Part shown: positions 26,443-36,201 of the stretch, one piece after another | Layout of the letters: each line of letters opens with the position of its first letter | Position numbering within the stretch: position 1 is the first letter of the stretch | Assembly: GCA_038749595.1 (NCBI GenBank) | Contig: JBCDHW010000001.1 | Span: 1 to 64,000 of the forward strand | DNA: 64,000 nt | Reading direction: 5' to 3' | Origin: Parvularcula sp038749595 | GTDB taxonomy: Bacteria; Pseudomonadota; Alphaproteobacteria; Caulobacterales; Parvularculaceae | Notes under the pieces: model-generated | Seen by the model: only the letters and a program-made list of their open reading frames with translations | Database searches by the model: none | What the model was told of the DNA's origin: nothing | Program-made: the position numbers and the translations under genes

Positions 26443-27345
26443 TTAAGGAACGTCTCTGCCGATCGCTGCCGTGTAAATCTCGAACCAAGTCTCGCGGTCG
26501 AGCCTCAGCGACAAGGCCGCTTCCACATTGCCGATCCGCTCAATCTTGTTGGTGCCCAGCACAGGGATGATCGCAGATGGGTGCGACATCAGCCATGCGA
26601 GCGCGACGTTTGATATGTCCGTATCAAACCGTTCGCTTACGGATTTAAGCGTTGCCGTCAGCTGCGCGTTGGTGCCGGTGAACAAACCGCCGCCACCCAA
26701 CGGCGACCACGCCATGGCGGGTACGTCGCGTTGCTGGAGGAAGGAAAGATCACCATTGGTGAAAGCCTCGGTCGCCATCACCGACATTTCGATCTGGTTG
26801 GTGACCAGAGGCGAGGACATCGCCGATTCCAACAGCTGCCAATCATGCGGTTTGAAATTTGAGACGCCTACGGATTTCACCTTGCCCGAAGCGATGACGG
26901 CTTCGAGGCCTTCTGCCGCGTTGCGATGGTCCATGAACGGGTCAGGGCGGTGGATCAGCAGCAGATCGATCACATCGATGTTCATCAGGCGGAGCGATGT
27001 GTCCACCGACTGGAGAATATGTTCTTTGCTCGTATTATAGTGCTTCACCCGTGCGTCCGCATACCGCCCGGCAGGAGCAACGATCCCGCATTTTGTGACG
27101 ATCTCGACTCGATCGCGAAGCGCAGGGGACTGACGGAAGCAAGCGCCTAAGAGCTCCTCTGCTTCGTACCCGCCATAAATATCGGCTTGGTCCATCGTCG
27201 TGATGCCCAACGCGAGACAGGCCTCGATTTTCGCTTGGATGTGCGATGGCGACGTGTCTGTATCGTCGCCCAGACGCCACATGCCGTACGCGACGGAAGA
27301 GAGATCAACGTCGTTCGTCAGTATAACCCGAGAAGCTGTTGTCAT
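26443..27345 (-). CDS. Aldo/keto reductase, YdhF-like
   Basis: A 300-residue NADPH-dependent aldo-keto reductase close in pattern to E. coli YdhF. The catalytic tetrad is visible: Asp and Tyr in DQADIYGGYEAEELLG, Lys in IVTKCGI, and His in LLLIHRPDP. The cofactor region (IIPVLGTNKIERIGN) and an end like YTAAIGRDVP also match. Its start shares one base with the stop of the upstream monooxygenase gene (TAATG), so the pair is translationally coupled. In oxidative sulfosugar degradation, a reductase of this superfamily converts 6-oxo-glucose to glucose; that role here is inferred. Confidence 0.9.
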   Translation of the reverse strand: MTTASRVILTNDVDLSSVAYGMWRLGDDTDTSPSHIQAKIEACLALGITTMDQADIYGGYEAEELLGACFRQSPALRDRVEIVTKCGIVAPAGRYADARVKHYNTSKEHILQSVDTSLRLMNIDVIDLLLIHRPDPFMDHRNAAEGLEAVIASGKVKSVGVSNFKPHDWQLLESAMSSPLVTNQIEMSVMATEAFTNGDLSFLQQRDVPAMAWSPLGGGGLFTGTNAQLTATLKSVSERFDTDISNVALAWLMSHPSAIIPVLGTNKIERIGNVEAALSLRLDRETWFEIYTAAIGRDVP

Positions 27346-28499
27346 TATACCCGCTCCAATGATCCAAGGGGTGTCGCCGGAACGCCGCTAGGAAGACGAC
27401 CGTAGACTTCCGGCAGGGAACACGTTTCCATCTGCGGTAGGACGCGCTGACCAAACGACCGACATTCGTCAATATGCGGATAACCCGACAGGATGAACGC
27501 GCGGATGCCCATGTCTTGATAGGCTTTCAGTTCGGACAGAACCTGATCCGTGGAGCCCACAAGCGCTGCCCCGCAGCCTGATCGCGCGCGGCCGATGCCC
27601 GTCCAGAGGTGGGGTTCCACATAGCCAAATTTATCCGCCAATTCCCGTGCTTTGGCCTGATGCGCCACACCGAGGCTTACTGAATCATGGGCGCGATCAC
27701 GGATCAATTGTCCGTATTCGTCATCGAGTTTCGAGACAAGGTGATCAGCATACTCGCGGGCCTCGGCCTCGGTATCGCGGACGATCACGTGAACCCGAAG
27801 GCCGTAGTCGAGGACCCTGTTGTACCGTTGCGCGACCTCGTGGACGGCTTTCATCCGTGCAGCGAGCTCTTCCTTGCGCTCAGGCCACATGAGGTACACG
27901 TCGCAATGCTCGCCGCAGAGTTCCAACGCGTCCGGTGCGTAGCCGCCGAAATAGAGCAGAGGTCCGCCGGTCTGATACGGCTTACCTGGGGCAGTGCTGA
28001 CATTCTCAAACGTGTAGATCTCGCCGTGGTGGTTGATCGTGTCTTGGGTCCACGCTTGCTTGAGGATATCGACCACTTCCCGCGAGCGCTGGTAGCGGAC
28101 CTTGCTGTCCACCCGCTCACCGGGGAAATCCGAACTGATAATGTTGATCGTCAATCGACCCTCAAGCATGTGGTCGAGGGTCGCGATCGTCCGTGCAAGC
28201 ATGATCGGCTGCATCTCGCCGCAACGCACCGCGGCCAACATCGAAATCCTGCTGGTCAGCGGCGCACACCCCGCAACAAAGCTCAGGGTATCCTGACCCA
28301 CCTGGTAAGACGATGGGCAAAGACTGTTCCGAAAGCCCTGGTTCTCCGCCTCCAGAAGAATATCCCGGCAATGGGCCCAGGTTGATTTCAGGCTATCGTC
28401 GGGGACGCCAAGGAAAGCGTAATCATCCGCACACAGCGCAGAGAACCATGATACCTCTGCCGCCTGAAGGTCGGCTGATCGAATGGGCACCACCGTCAT
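27345..28499 (-). CDS. SsuD-like FMNH2-dependent monooxygenase (LLM class)
   Basis: A 384-residue luciferase-like flavin monooxygenase of the alkanesulfonate monooxygenase branch. It shows ARTIATLDHMLEGRLTINII, LLYFGGYAPDALELC, DYGLRVHVIVRDTEAEARE, LWTGIGRARSGCGAALVGS and FILSGYPHIDE, which align in order with SsuD. SsuD-type enzymes cleave C-S bonds of sulfonates to aldehyde plus sulfite using reduced flavin from a partner reductase. No flavin reductase gene is in the window. It is coupled to the aldo-keto reductase gene, and the locus includes a sugar-type symporter, so a sulfosugar such as sulfoquinovose is a plausible substrate. Confidence 0.88.
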   Translation of the reverse strand: MTVVPIRSADLQAAEVSWFSALCADDYAFLGVPDDSLKSTWAHCRDILLEAENQGFRNSLCPSSYQVGQDTLSFVAGCAPLTSRISMLAAVRCGEMQPIMLARTIATLDHMLEGRLTINIISSDFPGERVDSKVRYQRSREVVDILKQAWTQDTINHHGEIYTFENVSTAPGKPYQTGGPLLYFGGYAPDALELCGEHCDVYLMWPERKEELAARMKAVHEVAQRYNRVLDYGLRVHVIVRDTEAEAREYADHLVSKLDDEYGQLIRDRAHDSVSLGVAHQAKARELADKFGYVEPHLWTGIGRARSGCGAALVGSTDQVLSELKAYQDMGIRAFILSGYPHIDECRSFGQRVLPQMETCSLPEVYGRLPSGVPATPLGSLERV

Positions 28500-28606
28500 A
28501 AATCACCTGATTGGTTAACCTGCGCTGACAACGCTTGCGCAACACTTCGGGGCGTATCAGAAGCAACTTAATGCATCAATAGTAGATCAATTTGCGAGGT
28601 GTATCG

Positions 28607-29308
28607 ATGCTGTCATCTCGACCGTTACCGAAACCTGTGCTGCTCAGTGAGATGTTGATGCGGGAGATCGCGACCGGGCGTTTGGTTGAGGGCGCGCGGC
28701 TGTTCCCCGAGCGGCAGCTCGCCGCTGAGCTTGGCGTTGCTGTCGGCACATTGAGGAAGGCATTGGCGATCCTCGAAGAGAAGGGGATGCTTGACCGGGT
28801 TCAAGGCTCCGGAAATTACGTCTCGTCAGCGGCGCAGGCCGCCGGCGTATACGGATTTTTTCGGTTAGAGCGGCCGGAAGGCGGCGGGCTTCCCTCAGCT
28901 CGGGTGATCAGTGTGCAGCGCCTCCGTAAAGAGCAGGACATTCCAACGCTCAGCCGCGCACGGACAGCCCAGAGGATCCGCCGCGTCCGTTTCCTCGACG
29001 AGACGCCTATTGCGCTTGAGGAAATTTGGCTCGACGGACGCTTTAAAAAGGATCTGGCGCCCGGGGAACTGACGGATTCGCTTTACTACACATACCGAGA
29101 AACCTTCGGTCTGGTGATTGCGGCGGCCACTGATCAGGTCAGCACTGCGGTCGTCCCGAATTGGGCCTCGGCACCTTTTGAACTGCGATCTGAGCAACCT
29201 TGTGGTTTCATTCTCCGTTTAAGCTATGACCAAAACGGGGATCCGGCTGAGTTCTCGCGAACCTGGTTCGATCCTCGCAAGGCCAATTATACGATCCGGC
29301 ATCAATAG
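28607..29308 (+). CDS. GntR family regulator with UTRA effector domain
   Basis: A 233-residue GntR/HutC-type regulator. The ATG at 28607 is preferred over TTG 28592 because GCGAGG precedes it. The N terminus has the winged helix (LSEMLMREIATGRLVEGARL, FPERQLAAELGVAVGTLRKA, DRVQGSGNYV). The C-terminal half is a UTRA ligand domain (ETPIALEEIWLDGRF, SFILRLSYDQ-like end). Such proteins usually repress sugar catabolic operons. It diverges from the monooxygenase gene and precedes a Gfo/Idh/MocA gene by 24 bases. Confidence 0.9.
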   Translation: MLSSRPLPKPVLLSEMLMREIATGRLVEGARLFPERQLAAELGVAVGTLRKALAILEEKGMLDRVQGSGNYVSSAAQAAGVYGFFRLERPEGGGLPSARVISVQRLRKEQDIPTLSRARTAQRIRRVRFLDETPIALEEIWLDGRFKKDLAPGELTDSLYYTYRETFGLVIAAATDQVSTAVVPNWASAPFELRSEQPCGFILRLSYDQNGDPAEFSRTWFDPRKANYTIRHQ

Positions 29309-29332
29309 CCGGGCGGACGGAGGAAACTGGCG

Positions 29333-30451
29333 GTGGGAAAACGGTACGGCCTGATCGGTTGTGGGATGATGGGCCTGGAGCACGTCCGCAACGTCAATCT
29401 GCTCGAGGGTGCGCACGTCGCCCATGTCTTCGATCCCGTCGCCGCCCAGGCTGAGCAAGCCTCCGCCGAAGCGGGCGGCGCTGCGATTGCCCAGTCGCTT
29501 GAGACGATCGTTGCAGACGAGAGCCTCGACGCGTTCATCGTCGCCAGCCCGAACCATCTGCATATTGATCAATTGGAACAGATCGCGCGGCAACGTCAGG
29601 TCCCGATCCTTTGCGAGAAGCCGCTCTTCACCCGCGAAGAGGACATCCGTCGGATCGAAACGCTGCAGCAACACTTCCGTGCCCCCATCTGGGTGGCGAT
29701 GGAGTACCGCTACATGCCGCCGATCGCCGAGTTGATCGCGCAGGCTGACGATGTCACCGGCGGTATCAAAATGCTGACGATGCTGGAGCATCGCTTTCCG
29801 TTCTTAGAGAAAGTCGGCAATTGGAACCGCTTCAACGCAAACACCGGCGGTACGTTCGTTGAGAAGTGCTGCCATTTCTTCGACCTGATGCGCTTTATGC
29901 TGAAGGCTGAGCCTGTCTCGGTGATGTCGAGCGCGGGTCAGATCATCAACCACCTTGATGAGTGTTACGATGGCCGCACGCCCGATATCTGGGACGGCGG
30001 GTACGTCATTTTCGACTTCAACAACGGCACCCGAGCGATGCTGGAGCTCGCGATGTTCGCTGACGGATCAAAGTGGAATGAGTCGATTCATGCGATCGGG
30101 CCGCTCGGGAAGATCGCCTGCCGCCTTCCGGGGCCGCAGCGGTTCTGGCCTGAGGAACTCGGCCCATCACCGCATCCTGAATTGGTGGTCTCACCCCGTC
30201 ATCCGAAGAAGCCGACGAAAACGCAGATCACCCTCGACGAAAGCTTGACCAGTGTGGGCGATCACCACGGCTCGACTTTCTATCAGCATACGAAGTTCCT
30301 CGATATGATTGTCGAGCAGGGCGAACCAGAGGTCGGCCTCATCGATGGGATCTGGGCGGTCATCATGGGTTTGAGTGCCCAGCGTGCAGCGGAAGAGCAT
30401 CAGGTTGTAAGGATCGGCGATGCGGGTCTCGGCGCGCGGCTTTCGGCCTGA
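29333..30451 (+). CDS. Gfo/Idh/MocA family oxidoreductase
   Basis: A 372-residue NAD(P)-binding protein. The Rossmann motif is YGLIGCGMMGLEHVRNV, followed by PNHLHIDQLEQIA, CEKPLF (the EKP signature), and a C-terminal sheet domain with EYRYMPP, WNRFNANTGGTFVEKCCHFF and DGGYVIFDFNNGTRAMLELA. GGAGG upstream supports the GTG start. Members oxidise sugars or, in some families, cleave glycosides through a transient NAD-dependent oxidation (GH4, GH109 and the NAD-dependent sulfoquinovosidases). Given the SsuD-like partner, the latter role is possible. It is cotranscribed with the GntR gene. Confidence 0.87.
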   Translation: MGKRYGLIGCGMMGLEHVRNVNLLEGAHVAHVFDPVAAQAEQASAEAGGAAIAQSLETIVADESLDAFIVASPNHLHIDQLEQIARQRQVPILCEKPLFTREEDIRRIETLQQHFRAPIWVAMEYRYMPPIAELIAQADDVTGGIKMLTMLEHRFPFLEKVGNWNRFNANTGGTFVEKCCHFFDLMRFMLKAEPVSVMSSAGQIINHLDECYDGRTPDIWDGGYVIFDFNNGTRAMLELAMFADGSKWNESIHAIGPLGKIACRLPGPQRFWPEELGPSPHPELVVSPRHPKKPTKTQITLDESLTSVGDHHGSTFYQHTKFLDMIVEQGEPEVGLIDGIWAVIMGLSAQRAAEEHQVVRIGDAGLGARLSA

Positions 30452-30570
30452 GTCCATAGACCAATAAAAATGCCGCGCGGTCGGTTCCTGCAGCGTTAAC
30501 GCTCTTGGTCTAAGCTCCGCCGTTGACCGATGAACGGTCCTATGCTGGTCGGCGAGAAGCGGAGCGGGCG

Positions 30571-31332
30571 ATGCGCGACATGACAGAACGTCTTCAAAAG
30601 GGCCTTATGCGCCTCATCGCTTTGGCCATCTGGGTCGGTATCGCCTTCGGGTTCCTCAATGGCGCGGCCGCACAGAACGCCGCTGGCGTTTTCGGGCCGA
30701 AGGTGCAGGAGGGCTTTAAGCTCTTCGAGTATCGCTATTCCGTATCCGAACCGTTTGATGGCGAAGCCAGCCCTTGGGTCCAGCGTGTCCATTGGGAGCA
30801 GGCGCTTAACGGCCGGGTCAGCTATCGCCTTGGCGCGCAGGTGCGGAACAGGCCTGGCGACGACACGGAGCTCGACTTCGCTCGGGTGATGGTCTTCTGG
30901 GAACTTGGCAAGCTCACGGAGCAATGGACCACAGGCCTGCGCTTTGACGGAAGGGTGCGCAACGGATCCCGATCCGACGATCTGGCCGTACATTGGACCA
31001 ATCAGGTGGACCTCGGGCCGAAGAGCTTCGTGCGGTTCAACGCCATGACGTTTTGGGAGCTGGGTGCAACCCGAACGCGCGATAGCGTCGCGGAATTTCG
31101 CGGTTCCTACTACCGCAAGCTTGAGAGCGGCCATCAGGTCGGGCTTGAAATTTACAACGTCTTCGGAGCGGTCGACAATTTCGCGCCGCGGGACGAACAG
31201 CGCCGCGAGCTTGCGCCGGTGATCAATTGGAAGCTGCCCAACCGCCTTAATCTCTACACGAGTGTGGGGCTCGGATTAACCGATGCCACGCCGAGCACGT
31301 CGTTCCGAATGCGTGTCGGTCGCCGCTTTTAG
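30571..31332 (+). CDS. DUF2490-like outer membrane protein
   Basis: A 253-residue exported protein. From the ATG at 30571 it has an N-terminal hydrophobic signal ending at GAAAQN. The rest alternates polar and hydrophobic residues in amphipathic strands (FKLFEYRYSV, WVQRVHWEQALNGRVSYRLG, RLNLYTSVGLGL) and ends in RVGRRF, as in small beta-barrels. The repeated W and R content fits DUF2490, a family of unknown function. It could be the accessory pore of the adjacent locus or a separate gene before tRNA-Pro. Confidence 0.7.
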   Translation: MRDMTERLQKGLMRLIALAIWVGIAFGFLNGAAAQNAAGVFGPKVQEGFKLFEYRYSVSEPFDGEASPWVQRVHWEQALNGRVSYRLGAQVRNRPGDDTELDFARVMVFWELGKLTEQWTTGLRFDGRVRNGSRSDDLAVHWTNQVDLGPKSFVRFNAMTFWELGATRTRDSVAEFRGSYYRKLESGHQVGLEIYNVFGAVDNFAPRDEQRRELAPVINWKLPNRLNLYTSVGLGLTDATPSTSFRMRVGRRF

Positions 31333-31350
31333 GGTCCGCGAGGAGAGAAA

Positions 31351-31427
<77 letters not shown>

Positions 31428-31490
31428 CCAAGGCGCGGCCTATAGGCAAGGAATGCACGAAGCGCAATCGCCTTTTGGCCGGATAATCCG

Positions 31491-33239
31491 TTAAAGTGCT
31501 TCACCACCATCGCTCGAAACGCTCTGATAAAGAGGCTTGTTCCCCGCGGCGACAGCATCGCGTGCTGGCGCGGGTTGGCCAAGGCGATCGCGGTAAACCC
31601 AAATATTCGTCATCACCACGTCGACGAAATGGCGGGCTTCCTTGTTCGGCACGCTCTCCAGCATCAGGAGGTCATCGGTGATCCCTGACCGTCTCTTCCA
31701 GCGGCTGAAGTTGCCCGGTCCCCAATTGTAGCTGAGCGCCATTTCAAACAGGTCCCCGCGCCCGTTATTATACTCCGTAAGCAGCATATTCACATAGGAC
31801 TGCCCCAACTGCATGTTGTAGCTGGGATCGAACAGCTTTTTCGATGCCTTCGTGCGCGAAAGGGCGAGGCGGCGGTCCCCGGAAATGTAGCTTGCAGTGC
31901 GCGGCATCAATTGCATCAAACCCGCCGCGCCGACGCGGCTCTCCGCATTGGTCATGAACTTCGACTCCTGGCGGATCAGCCCGAACAGGACCGCCTGATC
32001 AATCGTGAACCCGCCGGTGGGCTCTAAATCATCCGGGACCGGATAAAGCGCTGACCAAAGCTCAGGATTATTCTGTTCACGGATGCCGATGGCTTCGGCG
32101 ATATGCACCTGGGCCGATGTTGCGTTCAGCGAGGCCGCAAACGCGAGGAGGTCCCGATCATCGTCTTTCTTGAGCTCCCCGTGGGCGTACCGGATCTCAA
32201 GCGACGCATCTTCTGCCCGGCCAATCTCGGTCAGTGCCGCGGCCCGAGCCAGGCGCGGGTTGCGCTCCATCAAGTCGGCGGCGTCCTCAGCGGCGAGGCG
32301 CAAACCATCCCACGCAATCCCCGGGTCGCGGCCCAACTGACCCAGCGCCAGCTGGCCGTAAAGGGTGAGGGGGTATGCGCTGGCGATCTCGAGATACCGC
32401 AGCGCCTCGTCGGCTTTGCCAACTCCAAGCGCGGAACGCGCCGCCCAGAATGCGCCCGCCGCACGCAGCGACGTCTCTTGGTTTGGTTCCTCAGCAACGA
32501 CGGAGAAGTAACGCAGCGCTTTTTCGGTCGATCCCTTGCGCCAATTGACCAGACCCGCAGTCCAGTTGGCCATGAGGGCCGCGTTCCCTGAACGGTTCGC
32601 CGCCGTTTCCGCGAGCTTTTGCGCGTCGGACAGCTTGCCGTTGACGTAGTAGCTCTCAGCGATCCAACCGCGGACCCGGTCTGTCTGGCGGCTTGTCAGC
32701 ACGTTGAACTGACGCGGGTCGTTCAAATAATTGAGGGCCTGGGTTGGCCGGTCCTTCGCCAGGAGATAGCGGATGCGCCCCTCGATGCGGGCCACCTGAC
32801 GACGGCGCGAGGCACTGAGCCGGTCGTAATCGGCTTGCAAAGCAGGTGTCAGCGGAACGCCGGTTGAGGTCCGCCACCGGCGGCTGACGGGGCGTTGCGG
32901 CCGCGCACCCTGAGGACGGCGCCGCATTGCGAGCCGGTAGACTCGCGGCGCAGCCGGATGATCGGCGTAAGAGCTCAGCCACCGGGCCAGCTCGCTATAG
33001 CTCGATCGGTAGGCGGTGGGATGCATGTAGCGCTGCTCAAACACGTAGCCGAGCAGGATGGGGTTCTCGATTTGGGGGATGAGCGCGTCGGCCTCGCTCA
33101 TTTTCCCCGCCTCTTGCAACGCGAAGATCGCCCGATAACGCTCCTCGTCCTCGGCACCCAGGATGTCAGGCGCCTCGGCAAAAGCATTGGCGCACAAGGC
33201 ACAAAGGGCGGCAATCACTAAACGCAAGGACAAAGCCAA
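31491..33239 (-). CDS. Soluble lytic transglycosylase (Slt70-like)
   Basis: A 582-residue periplasmic lytic murein transglycosylase. A signal peptide (LVIAALCALCANAFA) precedes a long superhelical domain of helical pairs, and the C-terminal SLT domain contains GLIRQESKFMTNAESRVGAA and GLMQLMPRTASYI, with Glu of QES the catalytic acid. It cleaves peptidoglycan glycan strands to 1,6-anhydro products. A GAGGAG sequence abuts the TTG at 33239, so the in-frame TTG six bases later (33233) is equally likely the start. Confidence 0.92.
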   Translation of the reverse strand: MALSLRLVIAALCALCANAFAEAPDILGAEDEERYRAIFALQEAGKMSEADALIPQIENPILLGYVFEQRYMHPTAYRSSYSELARWLSSYADHPAAPRVYRLAMRRRPQGARPQRPVSRRWRTSTGVPLTPALQADYDRLSASRRRQVARIEGRIRYLLAKDRPTQALNYLNDPRQFNVLTSRQTDRVRGWIAESYYVNGKLSDAQKLAETAANRSGNAALMANWTAGLVNWRKGSTEKALRYFSVVAEEPNQETSLRAAGAFWAARSALGVGKADEALRYLEIASAYPLTLYGQLALGQLGRDPGIAWDGLRLAAEDAADLMERNPRLARAAALTEIGRAEDASLEIRYAHGELKKDDDRDLLAFAASLNATSAQVHIAEAIGIREQNNPELWSALYPVPDDLEPTGGFTIDQAVLFGLIRQESKFMTNAESRVGAAGLMQLMPRTASYISGDRRLALSRTKASKKLFDPSYNMQLGQSYVNMLLTEYNNGRGDLFEMALSYNWGPGNFSRWKRRSGITDDLLMLESVPNKEARHFVDVVMTNIWVYRDRLGQPAPARDAVAAGNKPLYQSVSSDGGEAL

Positions 33240-33278
33240 CTCCTCTGATTGGAACGCATGTTCGGCCTGTGGCGATAC

Positions 33279-34103
33279 TTAGGCCGTTTGTTCCTTAAGC
33301 TTTGCTTTCGCAGCAAGAAGATCCCGCCAAGCCCAACGTTTCTGGGCAGGCTGGCGGAGCAGAAAGGCGGGGTGGAAGAGCGGCAGCGCGGGGACAGTTG
33401 CCCCGTCCGCGCCGCACTCAAGAGATCGGAATTGGCCGCGGGCGCGGATGATCGACGAGACGTCGGGGAAGAACGCTTCGGTCGGCACTTTTCCGGCAAG
33501 CAGCACCAATTTCGGTTGGCTCAGGGCCACAAACCTTTTGGCGAACGGCATACACGTGGCCAGCTCAGCCTTGGTCGGGTTGCGGTTCCCTGGCGGCCGC
33601 CAATACGCCGCGTTCGTGATGCAAACCGGGGCTTGGTCGGAATTCGGAGCGCGGGCGAGCCCGATCGAAGCCAGCATGCGGTCCAAAAGCTGCCCCGACT
33701 TGCCGACAAACGGCTTACCCAAGCGATCTTCCTCGCGCCCTGGCGCTTCACCCACAACCAGCACGTCGGCGCCAAGGACGCCGTCGAAAATCACCGGTTG
33801 GGTCGCCCCTGAGCGCAAAGGGCATCCTTCAAATGCTGTGATCGCAGTGATCAATGCGTCGAGTGTGTCCGCCGATGCTGCTGCGGCCTCGGCGGCGGCA
33901 ATCGCCTCGTCGATGCTCGCCTCCGGACGGGCTTGCGCTAGTGCTGCCGGTTGACGGCTCGGCGCGCTTGGCTTGGGTTCCGGACGAGGCGCGGGCGCAG
34001 AGACTTGCCAGTTCCAAATGCCGCCCGGCATCTCGCCCTCAACGGTTTCCACGCCCGCATCAGCGTAGAATTGCAGGACAGTGCGCTGTGCCTCTTGCTC
34101 CAT
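33279..34103 (-). CDS. Uracil-DNA glycosylase, family 4-like
   Basis: A DNA repair enzyme of about 275 residues that removes uracil from DNA. The catalytic core is clear: VVGEAPGREEDRLGKPFVGK, SGQLLDRMLASIGLA, CITNAAYWRPPGNRNPTKAE and the HPAFLLRQPAQK helix. The N-terminal region has only one Cys (FEGCPL) where the classic family 4 cluster motif is CxxC; many alphaproteobacterial members share this. The start is set at the ATG ending at 34103 (MEQEAQRTV), as the upstream extension is not conserved-looking. It is divergent from ETF-QO. Confidence 0.88.
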   Translation of the reverse strand: MEQEAQRTVLQFYADAGVETVEGEMPGGIWNWQVSAPAPRPEPKPSAPSRQPAALAQARPEASIDEAIAAAEAAAASADTLDALITAITAFEGCPLRSGATQPVIFDGVLGADVLVVGEAPGREEDRLGKPFVGKSGQLLDRMLASIGLARAPNSDQAPVCITNAAYWRPPGNRNPTKAELATCMPFAKRFVALSQPKLVLLAGKVPTEAFFPDVSSIIRARGQFRSLECGADGATVPALPLFHPAFLLRQPAQKRWAWRDLLAAKAKLKEQTA

Positions 34104-34341
34104 GCCGCGGACATTGGGCCTGAGAGGCAACAAGCTCAACCCGGCGTTATTCCACTCTCGACCGGACGATCACGTGAACCGGATCCTATGCCGCGGGGAC
34201 CAGTGTGCAGGTGCAACAATTGCTTACGCAAAGCTTTCCCCCGCGCCGCCGCACCGCATGGATTTCTCCCGGATTCCACGGCATATCTCCTGCAACGAGA
34301 GAAGACCTAGGCCTGCGTCGCGGCCAAAAAGGGTAGAAATT

Positions 34342-36036
34342 ATGTACGACGATACGCCGATCGAACGGGAGAGCATGGAGTTTGACGTGGTCATCGTAGG
34401 CGCTGGGCCTGCGGGACTCTCGGCGGCGATCCGGCTCAAGCAGCTCGAGGCGGAGAAGGGCAACGACATCTCGGTGGTCGTGGTCGAAAAAGGCTCGGAA
34501 GTGGGCGCGCACATTCTCTCCGGCGCCGTCTTGGACCCCCGCGCGCTTGATGAGCTGTTGCCCGATTGGCGTGACGACAGCGAATGCCCCATCGACACCG
34601 AAGTGACAAGCGAGCGCTTCCTCTACCTTGGGCCAGCAGGCTCTCTGCCGCTCCCCAATTTCGCGCTACCGGCGATGCTGAAGAACCATGGCTGTTACGC
34701 CACATCGATGGCGATGGTCTGCCGTTGGCTGGCTGAAAAAGCCGAAGCCATGGAAGTCGAGATCTATCCGATGATGGCGGCCAGCCAGGTCATCAAGCGC
34801 GAAGACGGATCCGTCGCGGGGGTCGTGGTCGGCGAAGTGGGCATCGGCAAAGACGGCGATCAGAAAGACACATACGAGCCGGGCATGGAGCTCCGCGGCA
34901 AATATGTTCTGTTTGCGGAAGGTGTACGCGGTTCTTGCTCGAAACAGGTTATCCAAGACTTTGAGCTCGACAAAGGCAAAGAGCCTCAAAAGTACGGCAT
35001 CGGCATCAAGGAGCTTTGGAAAGTTCCCGATGACAAGTTCAAAAAAGGCTTTGTTCAGCACACGTTCGGTTGGCCGCTCGATAACTCCACGGGCGGCGGC
35101 TCTTGGATGTACCATTTTGGCGACAACTACGTCTCTGTGGGGTACGTCGTTCACCTCAACTACAAGAACCCTTACCTCTCGCCATTCCAAGAGTTTCAGC
35201 GGTTTAAGACGCACCCGGAAATTCGCGGCTTCCTTGAAGGCGGCGAGCGGGTTGCCTATGGCGCGCGGGCGATTTCCGAAGGGGGATATCAAGCCATCCC
35301 TAAACTCTCGTTTCCCGGCGGTGCACTGATTGGCTGCTCGGCGGGCTTCGTCAACGTCCCGCGGATCAAAGGCAACCACAACGCCATGAAGACCGGCATG
35401 TTGGCCGCTGAGGTCGTCTACGACGCCGTCGCCGCGGGCCGGGAAGGGGACGACCCGGTGGAGTATCAGGTCCGGTTCAACAGCTCGTGGGTCGCGGAAG
35501 AATTGTTCTTGGTGCGGAACGCCAAACCGCTCTGGACAAAGTTCGGGACCGTCATCGGCGCCATCATGCTCAACGGCGTTGAGCTTTGGATGAACGTCAT
35601 TGGTTCGAAAATCGGCCTGAAGGGCCTCTCGTTCTTCGGCACCATGCCCCACGGCAAAACCGACGCGGAGTCGACGGAACCGGCGAATATGCACACGCCG
35701 ATCGACTATCCGCGTCCTGACGGTGTTTTGACCTTCGATCGGCTGACCAGCGTGAGCTACAGCTTCACCAACCACGAAGAAGACCAACCGGCGCATTTGA
35801 CCCTGGTCGATGAGGAAGATCCTTACAGTACGGAACTGCCGGTATATGACGGCCCGTCCCAGCGCTATTGCCCGGCTGGGGTCTACGAGTACGTCCCCGC
35901 CGATAACGGACCGCGGTTCCAGATCAACGCCCAGAACTGCGTCCATTGTAAGACGTGTGACATCAAGGATCCGGCGCAAAACATCGTGTGGACAACGCCC
36001 GAGGGCGGCGGCGGGCCGAACTATCCCAACATGTAG
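34342..36036 (+). CDS. Electron transfer flavoprotein-ubiquinone oxidoreductase
   Basis: A 564-residue ETF-QO that passes electrons from ETF to ubiquinone at the inner membrane. The FAD-binding motif is VVIVGAGPAGLSAAIRL, followed by SGAVLDPRAL. The membrane-interaction and UQ region includes GSWMYHFGDNYVSVGYVVHL. The C-terminal 4Fe-4S site is NCVHCKTCDIKDP with the preceding CPAGVYEY. The start at 34342 replaces an 87-codon upstream extension that overlaps the divergent UDG gene. Length and domain order are normal for the family. Confidence 0.95.
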   Translation: MYDDTPIERESMEFDVVIVGAGPAGLSAAIRLKQLEAEKGNDISVVVVEKGSEVGAHILSGAVLDPRALDELLPDWRDDSECPIDTEVTSERFLYLGPAGSLPLPNFALPAMLKNHGCYATSMAMVCRWLAEKAEAMEVEIYPMMAASQVIKREDGSVAGVVVGEVGIGKDGDQKDTYEPGMELRGKYVLFAEGVRGSCSKQVIQDFELDKGKEPQKYGIGIKELWKVPDDKFKKGFVQHTFGWPLDNSTGGGSWMYHFGDNYVSVGYVVHLNYKNPYLSPFQEFQRFKTHPEIRGFLEGGERVAYGARAISEGGYQAIPKLSFPGGALIGCSAGFVNVPRIKGNHNAMKTGMLAAEVVYDAVAAGREGDDPVEYQVRFNSSWVAEELFLVRNAKPLWTKFGTVIGAIMLNGVELWMNVIGSKIGLKGLSFFGTMPHGKTDAESTEPANMHTPIDYPRPDGVLTFDRLTSVSYSFTNHEEDQPAHLTLVDEEDPYSTELPVYDGPSQRYCPAGVYEYVPADNGPRFQINAQNCVHCKTCDIKDPAQNIVWTTPEGGGGPNYPNM

Positions 36037-36201
36037 GCATCGCGGCGGCTGATCCCGCGTGGTCCTGTCCGGGCAAGGACGGCCTTGACTTCACCGGCGG
36101 AAAGGGTAGCTCTCGCGGTCTCCCGACAACGTCTTTGCGGAACGCTCCCTACGGGGGACACGAGGGCGGCTGTCACCAACGTTTATGTGCGAGCTGGCAC
36201 C

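Noticed and set aside
34666..35979. 437-codon minus-strand frame opposite ETF-QO
   Set aside because: Antisense shadow of a well-supported gene; the plus-strand product is a complete ETF-QO.
36037..36201. tRNA-Trp before secE
   Set aside because: Looked for because it is common there; no cloverleaf found.
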